Below, piece by piece: positions 9,290-18,437 of a DNA stretch of 64,000 nt (position 1 is its first letter; the number at the start of each line of letters is the position of its first letter). The DNA comes from an uncultured Thioclava sp. (GTDB lineage: Bacteria; Pseudomonadota; Alphaproteobacteria; Rhodobacterales; Rhodobacteraceae): NCBI RefSeq assembly GCF_913064665.1, contig NZ_CAJYBT010000010.1, forward strand, positions 45,917 through 109,916. Reading direction: 5' to 3'. Below the pieces are notes generated by a model, which saw only the letters and a list, made by a program, of their open reading frames with translations, searched no databases and had not been told where the DNA came from. A program made the position numbers and the translations under genes.

Positions 9290-9663
9290 ATGAGCGATCG
9301 AGCAGGATCATCTCAGATGTGTTGCAGCGTCGTCACGACCAAATTTGTAACTGTCGCATCGCTAGCCTGCGCCTTTTCACCCATGTCCGCATTTGCCCAA
9401 GATAACGCTTGGCGGCAACCTGATGCGCACCCGTCTTTCGGGGGGCGGCAGTCATATTGATCTCGATATGATTGGCGTCGCTGGAATACGCCCGCACCAA
9501 AGCCGATCTGGGCGGTGGAAGCGCCTCGTTGAACACGGTGCGCCTTGGCGTGCCCCTCCCGTTCGGTCAGGCGACGGGAAAAGTGCCGCTGAACAGCGTG
9601 GCGGATTCGATCTTGAACCCGACCCATAGCGCGCTGTCCTCAACCGTTCTCAGCGCGTTCTGA
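9290..9663 (+). pseudogene. Broken gene for a small secreted protein
   Basis: Three pieces in successive frames read like one exported protein. From ATG 9290 comes a signal peptide (TVASLACAFSPMSAFAQ) but this frame stops at 9460. The next frame over gives RTRLSGGGSHIDLDMIGVA (about 9424-9480), then the third gives LEYARTKADLGGGSASLNTV through SALSSTVLSAF, ending at 9663. Each switch is a one-base change, the first at or near the six-G run at 9440. The terminator at 9685 fits the combined end. It is either a decayed gene or a gene with two sequence errors; I do not recognise the family. Confidence 0.5.
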
Positions 9664-9684
9664 GACGGCTGAAACGCAATAGCG

Positions 9685-9716
9685 AAAGGCCGAAGGCGTC
9701 AACCTCCGGCCTTTTT
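9685..9716 (+). terminator. Terminator
   Basis: AAAGGCCG and CGGCCTTTTT flank a loop of about 14 bases. It closes the plus-strand broken gene and also lies 29 bases beyond the convergent amidase gene. Confidence 0.65.
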
Positions 9717-9744
9717 CATTTGAGACATGACTGCCCGGCGGCGC

Positions 9745-10431
9745 CTAGCTCGCGCGCCACGCCCCACCATCATTGCCAAAACGCATCGCAAGATCCGCGA
9801 CCAGCGCCATGTCGGTGGCATCGAGCGGCCCCTGATAGCGCGGACGAAAGCGCAGCCGAAAGGCGGGCAGCAGCGTCTCGATCCCCAGATCGCCATAGCC
9901 AAAACTTAGCGCCAAGGCGCAAAACGTGTCGGCATTGGGCGCAGGTGCATTGCGCGGCTCGGGCCAGATCGACAGCCCCTGACACGCCAAACGCTGCCAA
10001 TCGAACCGTGAACCGGGATCGATCTTGCGCCCCGGCGACATATCGGAATGGCCGATGATATTTTCAGGCGGGATCGCCCAGCGCGCCATGATAGCGCCTA
10101 GCAAGCCCTCAAGCGCGGCCATTTGTGGTTCGGGAAAAGGGCGTTCGCCAAGATTGTCCAACTCGATCCCGATCGAGCGGGAATTCACATCGTCACAACC
10201 GCGCCATTGCCCTGCCCCGGCATGCCAGGCGCGCATCTCTTCGGGCACCAGTTGCTCGGCCTGCCCATCACTGCCGATCAGCCAATGCGCCGAAACTTCG
10301 GCCTCGGGCAGGCACAGACGCGTGCGCGCCGAGCCAAAACTGGGCATCGCGGTGTAATGGATCACCACCAGCTCCGGGCGCGCGCCGCCCCGCCGCTCAC
10401 CGAAATTGGGTGAGGGCAGCGCGCAGATCAC
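9745..10431 (-). CDS. AmpD-type N-acetylmuramoyl-L-alanine amidase
   Basis: Cleaves the amide between muramic acid and the stem peptide, most likely on 1,6-anhydro-muropeptides during wall recycling. The 228-residue protein has the Amidase_2 zinc ligands: His in VVIHYTAM near residue 25 and His/Asp in IGHSDMSPGRKIDPG near residues 140-155, plus SIGIELDN. No signal peptide is evident, which fits cytoplasmic AmpD. It starts with GTG; this GTGA overlaps the stop of the upstream lipoprotein gene, so it is coupled to the gatC-gatA-lipoprotein operon. Confidence 0.88.
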   Translation of the reverse strand: MICALPSPNFGERRGGARPELVVIHYTAMPSFGSARTRLCLPEAEVSAHWLIGSDGQAEQLVPEEMRAWHAGAGQWRGCDDVNSRSIGIELDNLGERPFPEPQMAALEGLLGAIMARWAIPPENIIGHSDMSPGRKIDPGSRFDWQRLACQGLSIWPEPRNAPAPNADTFCALALSFGYGDLGIETLLPAFRLRFRPRYQGPLDATDMALVADLAMRFGNDGGAWRAS

Positions 10432-11141
10432 TGGCGGGCGGCCTGAAACGGTGTCGGATCCCAGCCACAGGCAAATCCATCCCCGTCGGGATCAAGGTTC
10501 AGCTTGTCGCGCTGCGGCCCCCCCGACGACAGAAACGCAATCTGCGCCTGGTCGGCCGAGATATATTTCGCGCAGGCTTTGTCCGTCGAGGTCAGGTGAA
10601 TTCCGCCGCGTTTATAGACCGACTGGCCCGGGCGGTTGGACACCGACAGCGCATAAGCCGCAAGATTTGGCCCAGACGCATCATTATCCAAGATCGGTTG
10701 CGCAGCTACGGGCGCAGGCGTGGCAGGCAGGCTTGACGCCGTTGTGCTGGACCCGCTTGTCGCGTTCATTGTATCGCCGCTCGGCGCGGTCTGTTGCAAC
10801 GCCGCCATCGCATCCGCACCAATCGTGTCCCCGGCCGTCCCCGACATCGCGGGGGCGGGCACGCTTGGATTATTCCCAATCGTGCCCGTCGCATCAATCG
10901 AGGGGGCCGAAAGCGCATCGGTCGTGCCCGGCATCGCCGTGCCCGTTGCATTGAGGGGCGCGCCAGCGGGCGAGGGGTTGGTGCCCGGCTCGCCCGGCAT
11001 CACGCCTTGGGCAGTAGGCGGCACGATCGGCTGACCACGCAACTGCGCCTCGCGCTGTGACTCGGGGCCAGAATCGGGGATTGAGGACACACAGCCCGCA
11101 AGGGCCACAACGCCACCAAGAACAGCCAAAGCACGCATCAT
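10428..11141 (-). CDS. Lipoprotein with C-terminal calcium-binding-like (excalibur-type) motif
   Basis: A 237-residue predicted lipoprotein. The N-terminus has a lipobox (VVALAGC) near residue 17. Residues 30-160 are a low-complexity Pro/Ala/Ser/Thr/Gly linker with repeated PGT/ATGT units. The C-terminal 70 residues (from SVYKRGGIHL) end in LDPDGDGFACGWDP, the acidic DxDxDGxxC signature of excalibur domains, with a second Cys in DKACAKY. The start is the first of two adjacent ATGs, one base after the gatA stop. A cell-envelope role next to a wall amidase is inferred. Confidence 0.75.
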   Translation of the reverse strand: MMRALAVLGGVVALAGCVSSIPDSGPESQREAQLRGQPIVPPTAQGVMPGEPGTNPSPAGAPLNATGTAMPGTTDALSAPSIDATGTIGNNPSVPAPAMSGTAGDTIGADAMAALQQTAPSGDTMNATSGSSTTASSLPATPAPVAAQPILDNDASGPNLAAYALSVSNRPGQSVYKRGGIHLTSTDKACAKYISADQAQIAFLSSGGPQRDKLNLDPDGDGFACGWDPTPFQAARQ

Positions 11142-11142
11142 A

Positions 11143-12621
11143 TCACCACCATTTTTTCGGTTTCGCGGCAAAGCCTGCCGCCTGTTCCAAAACGTAGGCG
11201 TGGTTCAAAAGTTCCCCTTCTTCCCACGGACGTCCGATCAATTGCAGCCCCAGCGGCAAGCCCTTGGCATCCAGCCCACAGGGAACCGAAATGCCCGGCA
11301 GGCCAGCAAGGTTCACGGTCACGGTGAACACATCGTTGAGATACATCGCGACCGGATCAGCATCCGCCATCTCGCCCAGACCAAAGGCCGACGAGGGCGT
11401 GGCAGGCGTCAGGATCGCGTCGATCCCTTGGGCAAAGACCTGTTCGAAATCGCGTTTGATCAGGGCACGCACCTTGCGGGCGCGGTTGTAATAGGCGTCG
11501 TAAAAGCCCGCGCTCAGCACATAGGTGCCGATCATCACGCGGCGCTGAACCTCGGCGCCAAAGCCCTCGGCGCGGGTTTTTTCATACATGTCGGTAATGC
11601 CTTCGCCCGCCGCCAGCTTGGCGCGGTGGCCATAGCGCACCCCGTCATAGCGCGCGAGGTTCGAGGAGGCCTCGGCAGGGGCCACGACATAATAGGCGGG
11701 CAGCGCGTATTTCGTTTGCGGCAACGAGATATCGACAATCTCGGCGCCGGCATCTTTCAGCATCGCGATCCCGTTTTCCCAGAGCTTTTCGATCTCGGCG
11801 GGCATGCCCTCAAGGCGATATTCTTTGGGGATACCGATCTTCTTGCCGCGAATATCGCCCGTCAACATCGCTTCGAAATCAGGAACGGCGATCTCGGTCG
11901 AGGTCGAATCCTTGGGGTCATGGCTGCACATCGTGCCCAGCATGATCGCGGCATCGCGCACCGATTTCGTCATCGGCCCGGCCTGATCGAGGCTAGACGC
12001 AAACGCCACCACACCCCAGCGCGACACACGCCCATAAGTCGGCTTGATGCCCACGATGCCGGTGAAGGCTGCAGGCTGGCGGATTGAACCGCCAGTATCG
12101 GTGCCCGTTGCTGCCAGACACAGATCCGCCGCCACAGCCGCCGCCGAGCCACCCGAAGAGCCGCCCGGCGTCAACTGACGGTCATCGACCTTCCACGGGT
12201 TCACAACCGGGCCATAGCAGGCGGATTCGTTGCTCGAGCCCATCGCGAACTCGTCCATGTTGAGCTTGCCCAACATCACCGCGCCCGCATCCCACAGGTT
12301 CTGCGTCACGGTCGATTCGTATTCCGGCTTGAACCCTTCGAGGATGTGTGAGGCTGCCTGCGTTGCGACACCCTTGGTCGCGAACAGGTCCTTGATCCCT
12401 AGCGGGATGCCGCACATCGCAGGCGCATCGCCCGACTTGATCCGCGCATCGGCGGCCTTGGCCTGCTCCAGCGCGATCTCGGGGGTTTTGTGCACGAACG
12501 CATTCAGCGCCCCTGCCCCTTCGATCTCGCCCAGACAGGCCTCGGTCAGCTCCACCGAGGTCAGATCGCCCTTGGCCAGCGCATCGCGCGCTGCGGAAAT
12601 GGTCAGTTTGTTCAGGCTCAT
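11143..12621 (-). CDS. gatA: Asp-tRNA(Asn)/Glu-tRNA(Gln) amidotransferase subunit A
   Basis: Amidase subunit that releases ammonia from glutamine for conversion of mischarged Glu-tRNA(Gln) or Asp-tRNA(Asn). The 492-residue protein has the amidase signature with catalytic Lys in [10 protein letters not shown], the glycine/serine-rich [16 protein letters not shown] and the nucleophile region [12 protein letters not shown]. Its ATG overlaps the gatC stop by four bases. gatB is not in this window, so the complex is encoded at two loci, as is common in this order. Confidence 0.97.
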   Translation of the reverse strand: MSLNKLTISAARDALAKGDLTSVELTEACLGEIEGAGALNAFVHKTPEIALEQAKAADARIKSGDAPAMCGIPLGIKDLFATKGVATQAASHILEGFKPEYESTVTQNLWDAGAVMLGKLNMDEFAMGSSNESACYGPVVNPWKVDDRQLTPGGSSGGSAAAVAADLCLAATGTDTGGSIRQPAAFTGIVGIKPTYGRVSRWGVVAFASSLDQAGPMTKSVRDAAIMLGTMCSHDPKDSTSTEIAVPDFEAMLTGDIRGKKIGIPKEYRLEGMPAEIEKLWENGIAMLKDAGAEIVDISLPQTKYALPAYYVVAPAEASSNLARYDGVRYGHRAKLAAGEGITDMYEKTRAEGFGAEVQRRVMIGTYVLSAGFYDAYYNRARKVRALIKRDFEQVFAQGIDAILTPATPSSAFGLGEMADADPVAMYLNDVFTVTVNLAGLPGISVPCGLDAKGLPLGLQLIGRPWEEGELLNHAYVLEQAAGFAAKPKKWW

Positions 12622-12905
12622 TCGACCACCTTCGGCACGGCAAAGAAACCCTCGCGGGCATCGGGCGCGTTCTTCAGAATTTTCTCGGGATAGCCGCCAT
12701 CGGTGACCACATCTTCACGCCGCTTCAGGCGCATCGGCGTCACCGAGGTCATCGGCTCCACCCCCTCAACGTCAACTTCGTTGAGCTGCTCCATGAAGGT
12801 CAGGATGTTGGACAGCTCGGATGCAAGCGCAGGAAGGTGGTCTTCGGGCACCCGGATTCGGGCCAGATGCGCCACCTTGCGCGCGGTGTCGATATCAATG
12901 GACAT
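12618..12905 (-). CDS. gatC: Asp-tRNA(Asn)/Glu-tRNA(Gln) amidotransferase subunit C
   Basis: Small 95-residue subunit that stabilises the GatA-GatB complex. It shows the family pattern: [15 protein letters not shown] at the N-terminus, [22 protein letters not shown] in the middle and [22 protein letters not shown] near the end. It is the first gene of the minus-strand operon gatC-gatA-lipoprotein-amidase. GGAG lies eight bases before the ATG. Confidence 0.96.
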   Translation of the reverse strand: MSIDIDTARKVAHLARIRVPEDHLPALASELSNILTFMEQLNEVDVEGVEPMTSVTPMRLKRREDVVTDGGYPEKILKNAPDAREGFFAVPKVVE

Positions 12906-13045
12906 TGGGTCACTCCGCTACTCTTGGATCGCGGTTTAGCCCGTGCATCAGCCGCTTTCAAGCGCCCCGCCCGATTGTGAGCGTCCCTCCCCCTATCCGG
13001 CACAGATTTACGCCCTAGACTTGGGGAAGACACAAAGGAGGACCA

Positions 13046-13741
13046 ATGATGAAACTGACCTGGCTTGGCCATTCCGGCTTTCGTATCGAGACGGGCGACG
13101 CGGTGATCCTGCTGGACCCGTTCCTGACCGGCTCGCCCGTCTTTCCCGATGACAAACGCGGCGAGGCGATCAAAGGCGCGACCCATATCTTACTGACCCA
13201 CGGCCATGGCGATCACGCATCGGATGCGGTGCCAATCGCCAAGGAATTGAGCATCCCGATCTATTGCATCCATGAACTGTCGATCATCCTCGGGGCTGAG
13301 GGCGCTGAGGTTGTGGGCTTTGGCAAAGGCGGCACGGTCGATATTGGCGGCGCCAAGGTAACGATGGTGAATGCGACCCATTCGGCCTCGATCGACTATA
13401 AGGGCGGCGATCCGATCTATGCCGGACAGCCCGCAGGCTTCATGATCGCGGCGGAAGATCACACGATCTATGTCAGCGGCGACACCGACATCATGGCCGA
13501 TATGGAATGGATGGGCGAGCTGCACCAACCCGATATCGGCATCCTCGCGGCGGGTGGTCATTACACGATGAACATGGAGCGCGCGGCATGGGCGGCCAAG
13601 AAATACTTTGATTTCAAGACCGTGATCCCCTGCCATTACAAGACATTCGGCCTGCTGGAGCAATCAGCCCAGCCGCTGATCGACGGGCTGGCGGGCGTTA
13701 ACGTGATCGAACCCGAAATCCTCAAACCGATCGAAATCTAA
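13046..13741 (+). CDS. UPF0173 metallo-beta-lactamase-fold hydrolase
   Basis: A 231-residue metal-dependent hydrolase of the UlaG-like family. Metal ligands are visible in THGHGDHA (HxHxDH near residue 52), NATHS, SGDTD and the C-terminal IPCHYKTF. The N-terminal KLTWLGHSGF is characteristic of UPF0173. AGGAGG lies before two tandem ATGs (13046 and 13049); either could be used. Substrate is unknown. It is separated from the following MerR gene by a large inverted repeat and is probably monocistronic. Confidence 0.88.
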   Translation: MMKLTWLGHSGFRIETGDAVILLDPFLTGSPVFPDDKRGEAIKGATHILLTHGHGDHASDAVPIAKELSIPIYCIHELSIILGAEGAEVVGFGKGGTVDIGGAKVTMVNATHSASIDYKGGDPIYAGQPAGFMIAAEDHTIYVSGDTDIMADMEWMGELHQPDIGILAAGGHYTMNMERAAWAAKKYFDFKTVIPCHYKTFGLLEQSAQPLIDGLAGVNVIEPEILKPIEI

Positions 13742-13746
13742 ACAAA

Positions 13747-13800
13747 GGCGCGACCGGGCGGCAAGCGATCGCTTGAAGCCCGCCGCCCGGCGCGCTAGAT
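13747..13800 (+). terminator. Large GC hairpin after the hydrolase gene
   Basis: GCGC and CCGGGCGG pair with CCGCCCGG and GCGC around an inner AAGCGATCGCTT palindrome; ATTTT follows at about 13799. It probably ends transcription of the hydrolase gene. Confidence 0.55.
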
Positions 13801-13823
13801 TTTGGCTCTAGAGGAGGGGCAGT

Positions 13824-14192
13824 ATGTCCGATTTGCTGACGTTCAAGGAAATGTGCGAGCGCTTCGACGTAACGCCGCGCACCTTGCGCTATTACGAGTA
13901 TATCGAGCTTCTAAGCCCACAAAAGGAAGGCCGCTCGCGCTTTTATGGTCCGCGTGAGATTGCCCGCATGACGCTGATCCTGCGCGGCCGCCGCTTTGGT
14001 TTTTCTCTAGAAGAGTCGCGGCAATGGCTGCAAATCTATGATCAAAAGGGCACGCAGGAACAAAATCGCGTCTGGATCGAATTGGCCGATCGCCAGCTCG
14101 GCATTCTCCGCGCGCAGCGCGATGAGCTGGACAGCGCGATCGAAGATCTCCGACAATTGCGTGATCAGGGCTCGCCCCCCCTTGATTCTTGA
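13824..14192 (+). CDS. MerR-family regulator (first of a pair)
   Basis: A 122-residue DNA-binding protein with the MerR winged helix at residues 3-70 (TFKEMCERFDVTPRTLRYYE, then SRFYGPREIARMTLILRGRRFGFSLEE) and a C-terminal coiled-coil dimerisation helix (about residues 75-115). It has no cysteines for metal sensing, so it belongs with small-molecule or acyl-CoA-responsive MerR proteins. AGGAGG precedes the ATG. It is closely similar to the second MerR protein 240 bases downstream, and the pair lies immediately upstream of an acyl-CoA dehydrogenase, which suggests control of acyl-CoA catabolism. Confidence 0.88.
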   Translation: MSDLLTFKEMCERFDVTPRTLRYYEYIELLSPQKEGRSRFYGPREIARMTLILRGRRFGFSLEESRQWLQIYDQKGTQEQNRVWIELADRQLGILRAQRDELDSAIEDLRQLRDQGSPPLDS

Positions 14193-14308
14193 CTGCAAAA
14201 TGCATTCCTTAGCGTCAGCACGCATGAGAAACCTCAAGCGGGCTTAATAATAAGTTTCGCATTCGGCGAAAGAATATTTCTTGGCCGAATGGTTAAAAGT
14301 TCCTGACA

Positions 14309-14355
14309 TTACGTCACCAAATTCGTGACGCGACGTTACGGTGACGTACGCGTCA
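14309..14355. promoter_or_regulatory. Probable MerR operator repeats
   Basis: Two inverted repeats lie in the 236-base gap before the second MerR gene: CGTCAC (14312-14317) with GTGACG (14325-14330), and TGACG (14342-14346) with CGTCA (14351-14355). The segment is rich in TTACG/ACGT units like the operators of LiuR-type MerR regulators of branched-chain and fatty acid catabolism. TTGTAATGTAG just downstream could hold the -10 element. Binding is inferred. Confidence 0.5.
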
Positions 14356-14428
14356 AGAAGTCTTGTAATGTAGGGGCAGTCGTATGATTTGCCCCTGCAT
14401 TACGCTAAGGAAACACGGGGCTGAGAGC

Positions 14429-14827
14429 ATGACCGAAGACGAAGTTTTGACGATCCGCGAGATGTGTGACGCGTTCAATGTAACGCCGCGCACCCTGCGG
14501 TTCTACGAAAGCAAGGAGTTGCTGTTCCCCATCCGTGAGGGTCAGAAACGGCTATTTACGCGGCGTGATCGCGCAAGGCTGAAACTGATCCTGCGCGGCA
14601 AGCGTTTTGGCTTTAGCCTGGAGGATATCCGCCAGCTGCTGGATCTTTACGAAATGGGCGATCAGCAAAAGACGCAGCTGCACGAGACGATTAAAGTCGC
14701 GCAGCAAAGAATGTCGGAGATGTCGCGCCAACGGGATGAGTTGGGGCAGGCCATTTCCGAACTGGCCGAGCAGATCAGCTGGGCAGAGAAACAACTGGAT
14801 AAGGCGCGCCACACCGACGCGGCCTGA
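14429..14827 (+). CDS. MerR-family regulator (second of a pair)
   Basis: A 132-residue MerR regulator starting [20 protein letters not shown]. The helix-turn-helix and wing (residues 8-75; [25 protein letters not shown] layout, [16 protein letters not shown]) are nearly superposable on the first MerR protein, and a long C-terminal helix follows with [16 protein letters not shown]. An earlier in-frame ATG (14384) would add 15 residues not found in the paralogue. It ends 31 bases before the acyl-CoA dehydrogenase ATG and is probably cotranscribed with it. Confidence 0.87.
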   Translation: MTEDEVLTIREMCDAFNVTPRTLRFYESKELLFPIREGQKRLFTRRDRARLKLILRGKRFGFSLEDIRQLLDLYEMGDQQKTQLHETIKVAQQRMSEMSRQRDELGQAISELAEQISWAEKQLDKARHTDAA

Positions 14828-14858
14828 TCCGCGACTGACGAAAAACCGGGAGGACGCC

Positions 14859-16634
14859 ATGCCGAATTTCACCGCCAACACCAAGGACATGCAGTTCGTG
14901 CTGCAAGAGGTTCTGAAGATCTCGCAGACCGATATTCCGGGCTATGAGGACATGGAGCCCGATTTCACCGAGGCCGTGCTTGATGCCGCCGGTAAGGTCA
15001 GCGCCGAAGTGCTCGCCCCGCTCAATGAAGTTGGCGACAAGGAAGGCTGCGTGCTGGAAAACGGCATGGTGCGCACGCCCAAGGGCTTTGACAAGGCCTT
15101 TGCCGCGATGAAAGACGGTGGCTGGACCGCACTGGATTGCGACCCCGAATATGGCGGTCAGGGCATGCCTTATGTGCTCAACTGCGCGGTGGGCGAGATG
15201 TTCGTGTCCGCCAACATGGCGTTCAACATGTATCAGGGCCTGACGCATGGCGCCTACTCGGCGATCCACACGCATGGCACGGACGCGCAGAAATCCACCT
15301 ATCTGCCCAAGATGGTCACCTGTGACTGGACCGGCACGATGAACCTGACCGAGCCCCATTGCGGCACCGATCTGGGTCTCATGCGCACCAAGGCAGAGCC
15401 GCAGGACGATGGCTCTTATCTGATCACCGGCACCAAGATCTTCATCTCGGCGGGCGATCATGACCTCTCGGATAACGTGATCCATCTGGTACTGGCCAAG
15501 GCACCGGGCGGTGGTGAGGGCACCAAAGGTGTGTCGCTGTTCATCGTGCCGAAGTTCCTCGTGAATGACGATGGTTCCCTGGGCGAGCGCAACGCGGTCT
15601 CCGTGGGCAAGCTCGAAGAGAAGATGGGCATCCACGGCAACGCCACTTGCGTGATGAACTACGACAGCGCCAAGGGCTGGCTGCTGGGCGATCTGCACAA
15701 GGGCATGCGCGCGATGTTCACGATGATGAACGAGGCGCGTCTGGGCGTGGGCCTGCAAGGCTACGCCGTGGCCGAGGCCGCCTATCAAGAGGCCGTGGCC
15801 TATGCCAAGGATCGTCTGCAAGGCCGCGCCGTCACCGGGGCCGAGGCCCCTGACAAGGCCGCCGATCCGATCATCGTGCACCCCGATGTGCGCCGGATGC
15901 TGATGGATCAGAAAAGCTTTGTTGAGGGCGCGCGTGCGTTCACCTTCTGGGGCGCGCATCTGATTGACCGCGTGCACAAGGCGGGTGACAAAGACGCTGA
16001 CGGGCTGATCTCGTTGATGACGCCGGTGATCAAGGGCTTCCTGACCGACAAGGGCTTTGAGACCGCGGTGCAGGCCCAGCAGGTGTTCGGCGGCCACGGC
16101 TACACCGAAGATTGGCCGATGTCGCAGCATGTGCGCGACGCCCGCATCGCGATGATCTATGAGGGCGCGAACGGCATTCAGGCGCTCGATCTGGTGGGCC
16201 GCAAGCTCGCTCAGGACGGCGGCAAGCATGTCATGGCCTTCTTTGAGATGGTCAAGGCCGAGTGTAAGTCGCATGACGGCGATGAGCGCATGAAACCCTT
16301 CACCGATGCGCTGAAAGTGGCCAGCAAACAGCTTCAGGCGGCGGGCATGTTCTTTATGCAAAGCGGCATGAAGAACCCCAACGCGGCGCTGTCGGGCAGC
16401 TATGACTTCATGCATCTGATGGGCCATGTCTGCCTTGGCCTGATGTGGACGCGGATGGCAAAAGCCGCCAATGTCGCGCTGGACAATGGAGCGACCGATA
16501 CCGCGTTCTACGAGGGCAAGATCGCCACCGGCCGCTACTACATGGCGCGCCAACTGCCCGCCTGCGCGATGCACCTGGCCCGCATCGAAACAGGGGCCGA
16601 AACGGTGATGGCGCTGGCCGAAGATCAGTTCTGA
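14859..16634 (+). CDS. Acyl-CoA dehydrogenase, 590-residue class (DmdC-like)
   Basis: FAD-dependent oxidation of an acyl-CoA to the 2-enoyl-CoA, the first step of beta-oxidation. At 591 residues it belongs to the long dehydrogenase class with an extra C-terminal domain that also includes DmdC, the methylmercaptopropionyl-CoA dehydrogenase of DMSP demethylation. Visible motifs: [47 protein letters not shown] and the catalytic-Glu region [27 protein letters not shown] fixes the ATG at 14859, although the frame is open far upstream through the MerR gene. Substrate is not determinable by eye. Confidence 0.9.
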   Translation: MPNFTANTKDMQFVLQEVLKISQTDIPGYEDMEPDFTEAVLDAAGKVSAEVLAPLNEVGDKEGCVLENGMVRTPKGFDKAFAAMKDGGWTALDCDPEYGGQGMPYVLNCAVGEMFVSANMAFNMYQGLTHGAYSAIHTHGTDAQKSTYLPKMVTCDWTGTMNLTEPHCGTDLGLMRTKAEPQDDGSYLITGTKIFISAGDHDLSDNVIHLVLAKAPGGGEGTKGVSLFIVPKFLVNDDGSLGERNAVSVGKLEEKMGIHGNATCVMNYDSAKGWLLGDLHKGMRAMFTMMNEARLGVGLQGYAVAEAAYQEAVAYAKDRLQGRAVTGAEAPDKAADPIIVHPDVRRMLMDQKSFVEGARAFTFWGAHLIDRVHKAGDKDADGLISLMTPVIKGFLTDKGFETAVQAQQVFGGHGYTEDWPMSQHVRDARIAMIYEGANGIQALDLVGRKLAQDGGKHVMAFFEMVKAECKSHDGDERMKPFTDALKVASKQLQAAGMFFMQSGMKNPNAALSGSYDFMHLMGHVCLGLMWTRMAKAANVALDNGATDTAFYEGKIATGRYYMARQLPACAMHLARIETGAETVMALAEDQF

Positions 16635-16657
16635 TCCCAAGCGACCCAAGACCTAAG

Positions 16658-16683
16658 ACGGCGGGCTTTGGCCCGCCGTTTTC
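16658..16683 (+). terminator. Terminator after the acyl-CoA dehydrogenase gene
   Basis: ACGGCGGGC-TTTG-GCCCGCCGT followed by TTTC, 24 bases after the stop; a strong stem that ends the MerR-dehydrogenase unit. Confidence 0.85.
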
Positions 16684-16781
16684 AAATTGATCACCAGCAT
16701 GTGCGGTGAAGTGTCCGGCCGGGCGATTGTGTCAGCCCGGGCGCGCGCTACCCTAGCCTCAATTCGACTCATGAGGTTGCC

Positions 16782-17138
16782 ATGTATCTGGGCACAGCTG
16801 AAACCAATCGCCGCTATGCGGTCGCGCTGTCTGAATTGCGCGCGCGCGGCGTGATTCACGGCCCCCGCCCGCTGCTTGCGCGGGTGATGGCAGCGCTTGG
16901 CCTGGAGCCGCGTCCGGGCCCGTATCTGAGCTGGCGGCAAACCCTGCTGATTTACACCATCGGCTTTGCCATCGCGCGTCTTGTCGTTGATCCGCTGCTA
17001 AGCTGGACGACAGGATTGTCCTTCGGTGTGCATATCCTCGGGCTGGTGCTAAGCGCGCTGTTTTTCGGCTCCATCGTGGCGGGTCTGCAAATCTGGCGTC
17101 AGCATAAATTGGGCCTGAGCGCCTGGGATCAGCTTTAG
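16782..17138 (+). CDS. Small two-helix membrane protein
   Basis: A 118-residue protein with a basic cytoplasmic N-terminus (about 45 residues, including RPLLARVMAALGLEPRPGP) and two membrane helices, LLIYTIGFAIARLVV (about 55-75) and HILGLVLSALFFGSIVAGLQI (about 83-105). The arrangement resembles DUF6404 proteins, but I assign that only tentatively. It starts 41 bases before... a possible weak ribosome-binding site (ATGAGGTTGCC) just upstream of the ATG. No function can be proposed. The gene is isolated, with the GFA gene about 90 bases downstream. Confidence 0.7.
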   Translation: MYLGTAETNRRYAVALSELRARGVIHGPRPLLARVMAALGLEPRPGPYLSWRQTLLIYTIGFAIARLVVDPLLSWTTGLSFGVHILGLVLSALFFGSIVAGLQIWRQHKLGLSAWDQL

Positions 17139-17225
17139 ACGCGACGGCCCCAAGGCCACGCCCCAAGCCCATGGCCACCCCCCAAGATCATGCTAAACTG
17201 TGGCGGCACAGCTTCGGAGCGCCAG

Positions 17226-17681
17226 ATGATGCCTCAAAATCCGACTTTTCCTACAGCACGTGGCGGCTGCCAATGCGGCGCGATCCGATTCACCGTGTCC
17301 GAAGGCCCCGCCAAAGCCGGTCTTTGCCATTGCCGGATGTGCCAGCGCGCCACCGGAAATGCCTTTGCGCCGCTTTTCGAGGTGCCCGGTGCGCGGGTCG
17401 AATGGCAGGGCGAGACGCCACGCGAATGGGCCTCCTCCAACATCTCTGTGCGCGGGTTTTGCCCGACCTGCGGCACGCCGCTCTATTTGCGGACGGGCGA
17501 CACGATAGAAATCATGGCGGGCTGCTTTGCCCCCGATTTCCCCTATCAACCGCGCGACCAAGGCGGGATCGAGGCAAAGATGGGCTGGCTCGACCAGCTA
17601 AGCCACCTGCCCGCACATGACACTTATCCCGATCTGATCGCACAGGTCGTTTCGAACCAAGCCCCCGAGGAGCGCGGATGA
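17226..17681 (+). CDS. GFA-family zinc protein
   Basis: A 151-residue protein of the Gfa-like (glutathione-dependent formaldehyde-activating enzyme) superfamily, found mostly as uncharacterised zinc proteins. The seven conserved cysteines are visible: GGCQCGAIRF, LCHCRMCQRATG and GFCPTCGTPLY. GGAG lies before two tandem ATGs at 17226 and 17229. Its stop overlaps the next ATG by four bases, so it is cotranslated with the 70-residue protein that follows. The formaldehyde role of the family is disputed, so no reaction is assigned. Confidence 0.87.
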   Translation: MMPQNPTFPTARGGCQCGAIRFTVSEGPAKAGLCHCRMCQRATGNAFAPLFEVPGARVEWQGETPREWASSNISVRGFCPTCGTPLYLRTGDTIEIMAGCFAPDFPYQPRDQGGIEAKMGWLDQLSHLPAHDTYPDLIAQVVSNQAPEERG

Positions 17682-17890
17682 CCAAACGCCTGAAACTGAC
17701 CCGCCGCTTTCCCGTCGCCATGACAAACGATGCTTATCGTCGCCTCAACCGCTTTGCTCAAGAAGCCGAGATCACGCCGGACGAGGCCTTGACCTTCCTC
17801 TTTGAACATTTCAATTCGGTGACCCATCAAGAGAACCTCACCCACAGGTTGCGGCTGTTCAAGGCGGAATTGCCAGAGCGCAAAGCCTAG
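17678..17890 (+). CDS. Small hypothetical protein, possible ribbon-helix-helix-like
   Basis: A 70-residue basic protein coupled by ATGA overlap to the GFA-family gene. The first 15 residues (KRLKLTRRFPVAMT) look like a strand, followed by two helices around DAYRRLNRFAQEAEITPDEALTFLFEHF. That strand-helix-helix order is compatible with a ribbon-helix-helix DNA-binding fold, but there is no diagnostic motif. The family is unrecognised. Expression from the same mRNA as the zinc protein is the only contextual clue. Confidence 0.65.
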   Translation: MTKRLKLTRRFPVAMTNDAYRRLNRFAQEAEITPDEALTFLFEHFNSVTHQENLTHRLRLFKAELPERKA

Positions 17891-17906
17891 GCGCGAAAGG
17901 TCCGAT

Positions 17907-18437
17907 ATGCCTCGTCTGCTTCTTGCAACTGCGCTTTGTCTCGCGACCAGCCTGCCTGCCCTTGCCTTCGATGCGTCAGATCGCAATGCGATCACCCAAG
18001 AGGCGGCGGGTTTCGTGCGCGCGGTGCAAGACAAGAACTATGACGTGTTTTTTGACACCGTGCCGCCAAAGATGATGCGCGCCCTTGCCTCGCAATCGGG
18101 CGTGGGGGTCGATGCGCTGGAAGGCGAGATGGAAACGCAGATCAAAAAGGCGATGGCCCCCGTGGTGATCGACAGTTTCTCCATGGATGTCGCCGCGATG
18201 CAAAGCGGGCAAACCAAGGCGGGGCGCGCCTATGCGACAATCCCGACCACCTCGGTTCTGAAACTGCCCGCACGCGGCAAGCTGCGGCGCGACGACACCA
18301 CTTTGGCCCTGCAAGACAATGCCGAATGGTATCTGATCCGCCTCGATAGCCCCACGCAGCTTCGCCTGTTGCGCAAAACCTATCCGGATTTTCAGGGTAT
18401 TACCTTTCCCAAAGCCACGGAAGTGGTGGTGCAATAG
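17907..18437 (+). CDS. Periplasmic hypothetical protein
   Basis: A 176-residue protein with a signal peptide (PRLLLATALCLATSLPALA, cleavage before FDASDRN). The mature part is helical at first (ITQEAAGFVRAVQDKNYDVFFDTVPPKMM) and ends in a strand-rich region (DNAEWYLIRLDSPTQLRLLRKTYPDFQGI), a layout like small NTF2-type or DUF3887-type periplasmic proteins. It has no cysteines in the mature part. It lies 16 bases after the preceding small gene and may share its transcript. Function unknown. Confidence 0.72.
   Translation: MPRLLLATALCLATSLPALAFDASDRNAITQEAAGFVRAVQDKNYDVFFDTVPPKMMRALASQSGVGVDALEGEMETQIKKAMAPVVIDSFSMDVAAMQSGQTKAGRAYATIPTTSVLKLPARGKLRRDDTTLALQDNAEWYLIRLDSPTQLRLLRKTYPDFQGITFPKATEVVVQ

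Noticed and set aside
13843..14205. Minus-strand frame opposite the first MerR gene
   Set aside because: No start signal or recognisable protein; antisense to a clear helix-turn-helix gene.
14775..16649. 624-codon minus-strand frame opposite the acyl-CoA dehydrogenase
   Set aside because: Typical antisense shadow rich in His, Arg and Gly with no domain; the plus frame is a well-conserved enzyme.
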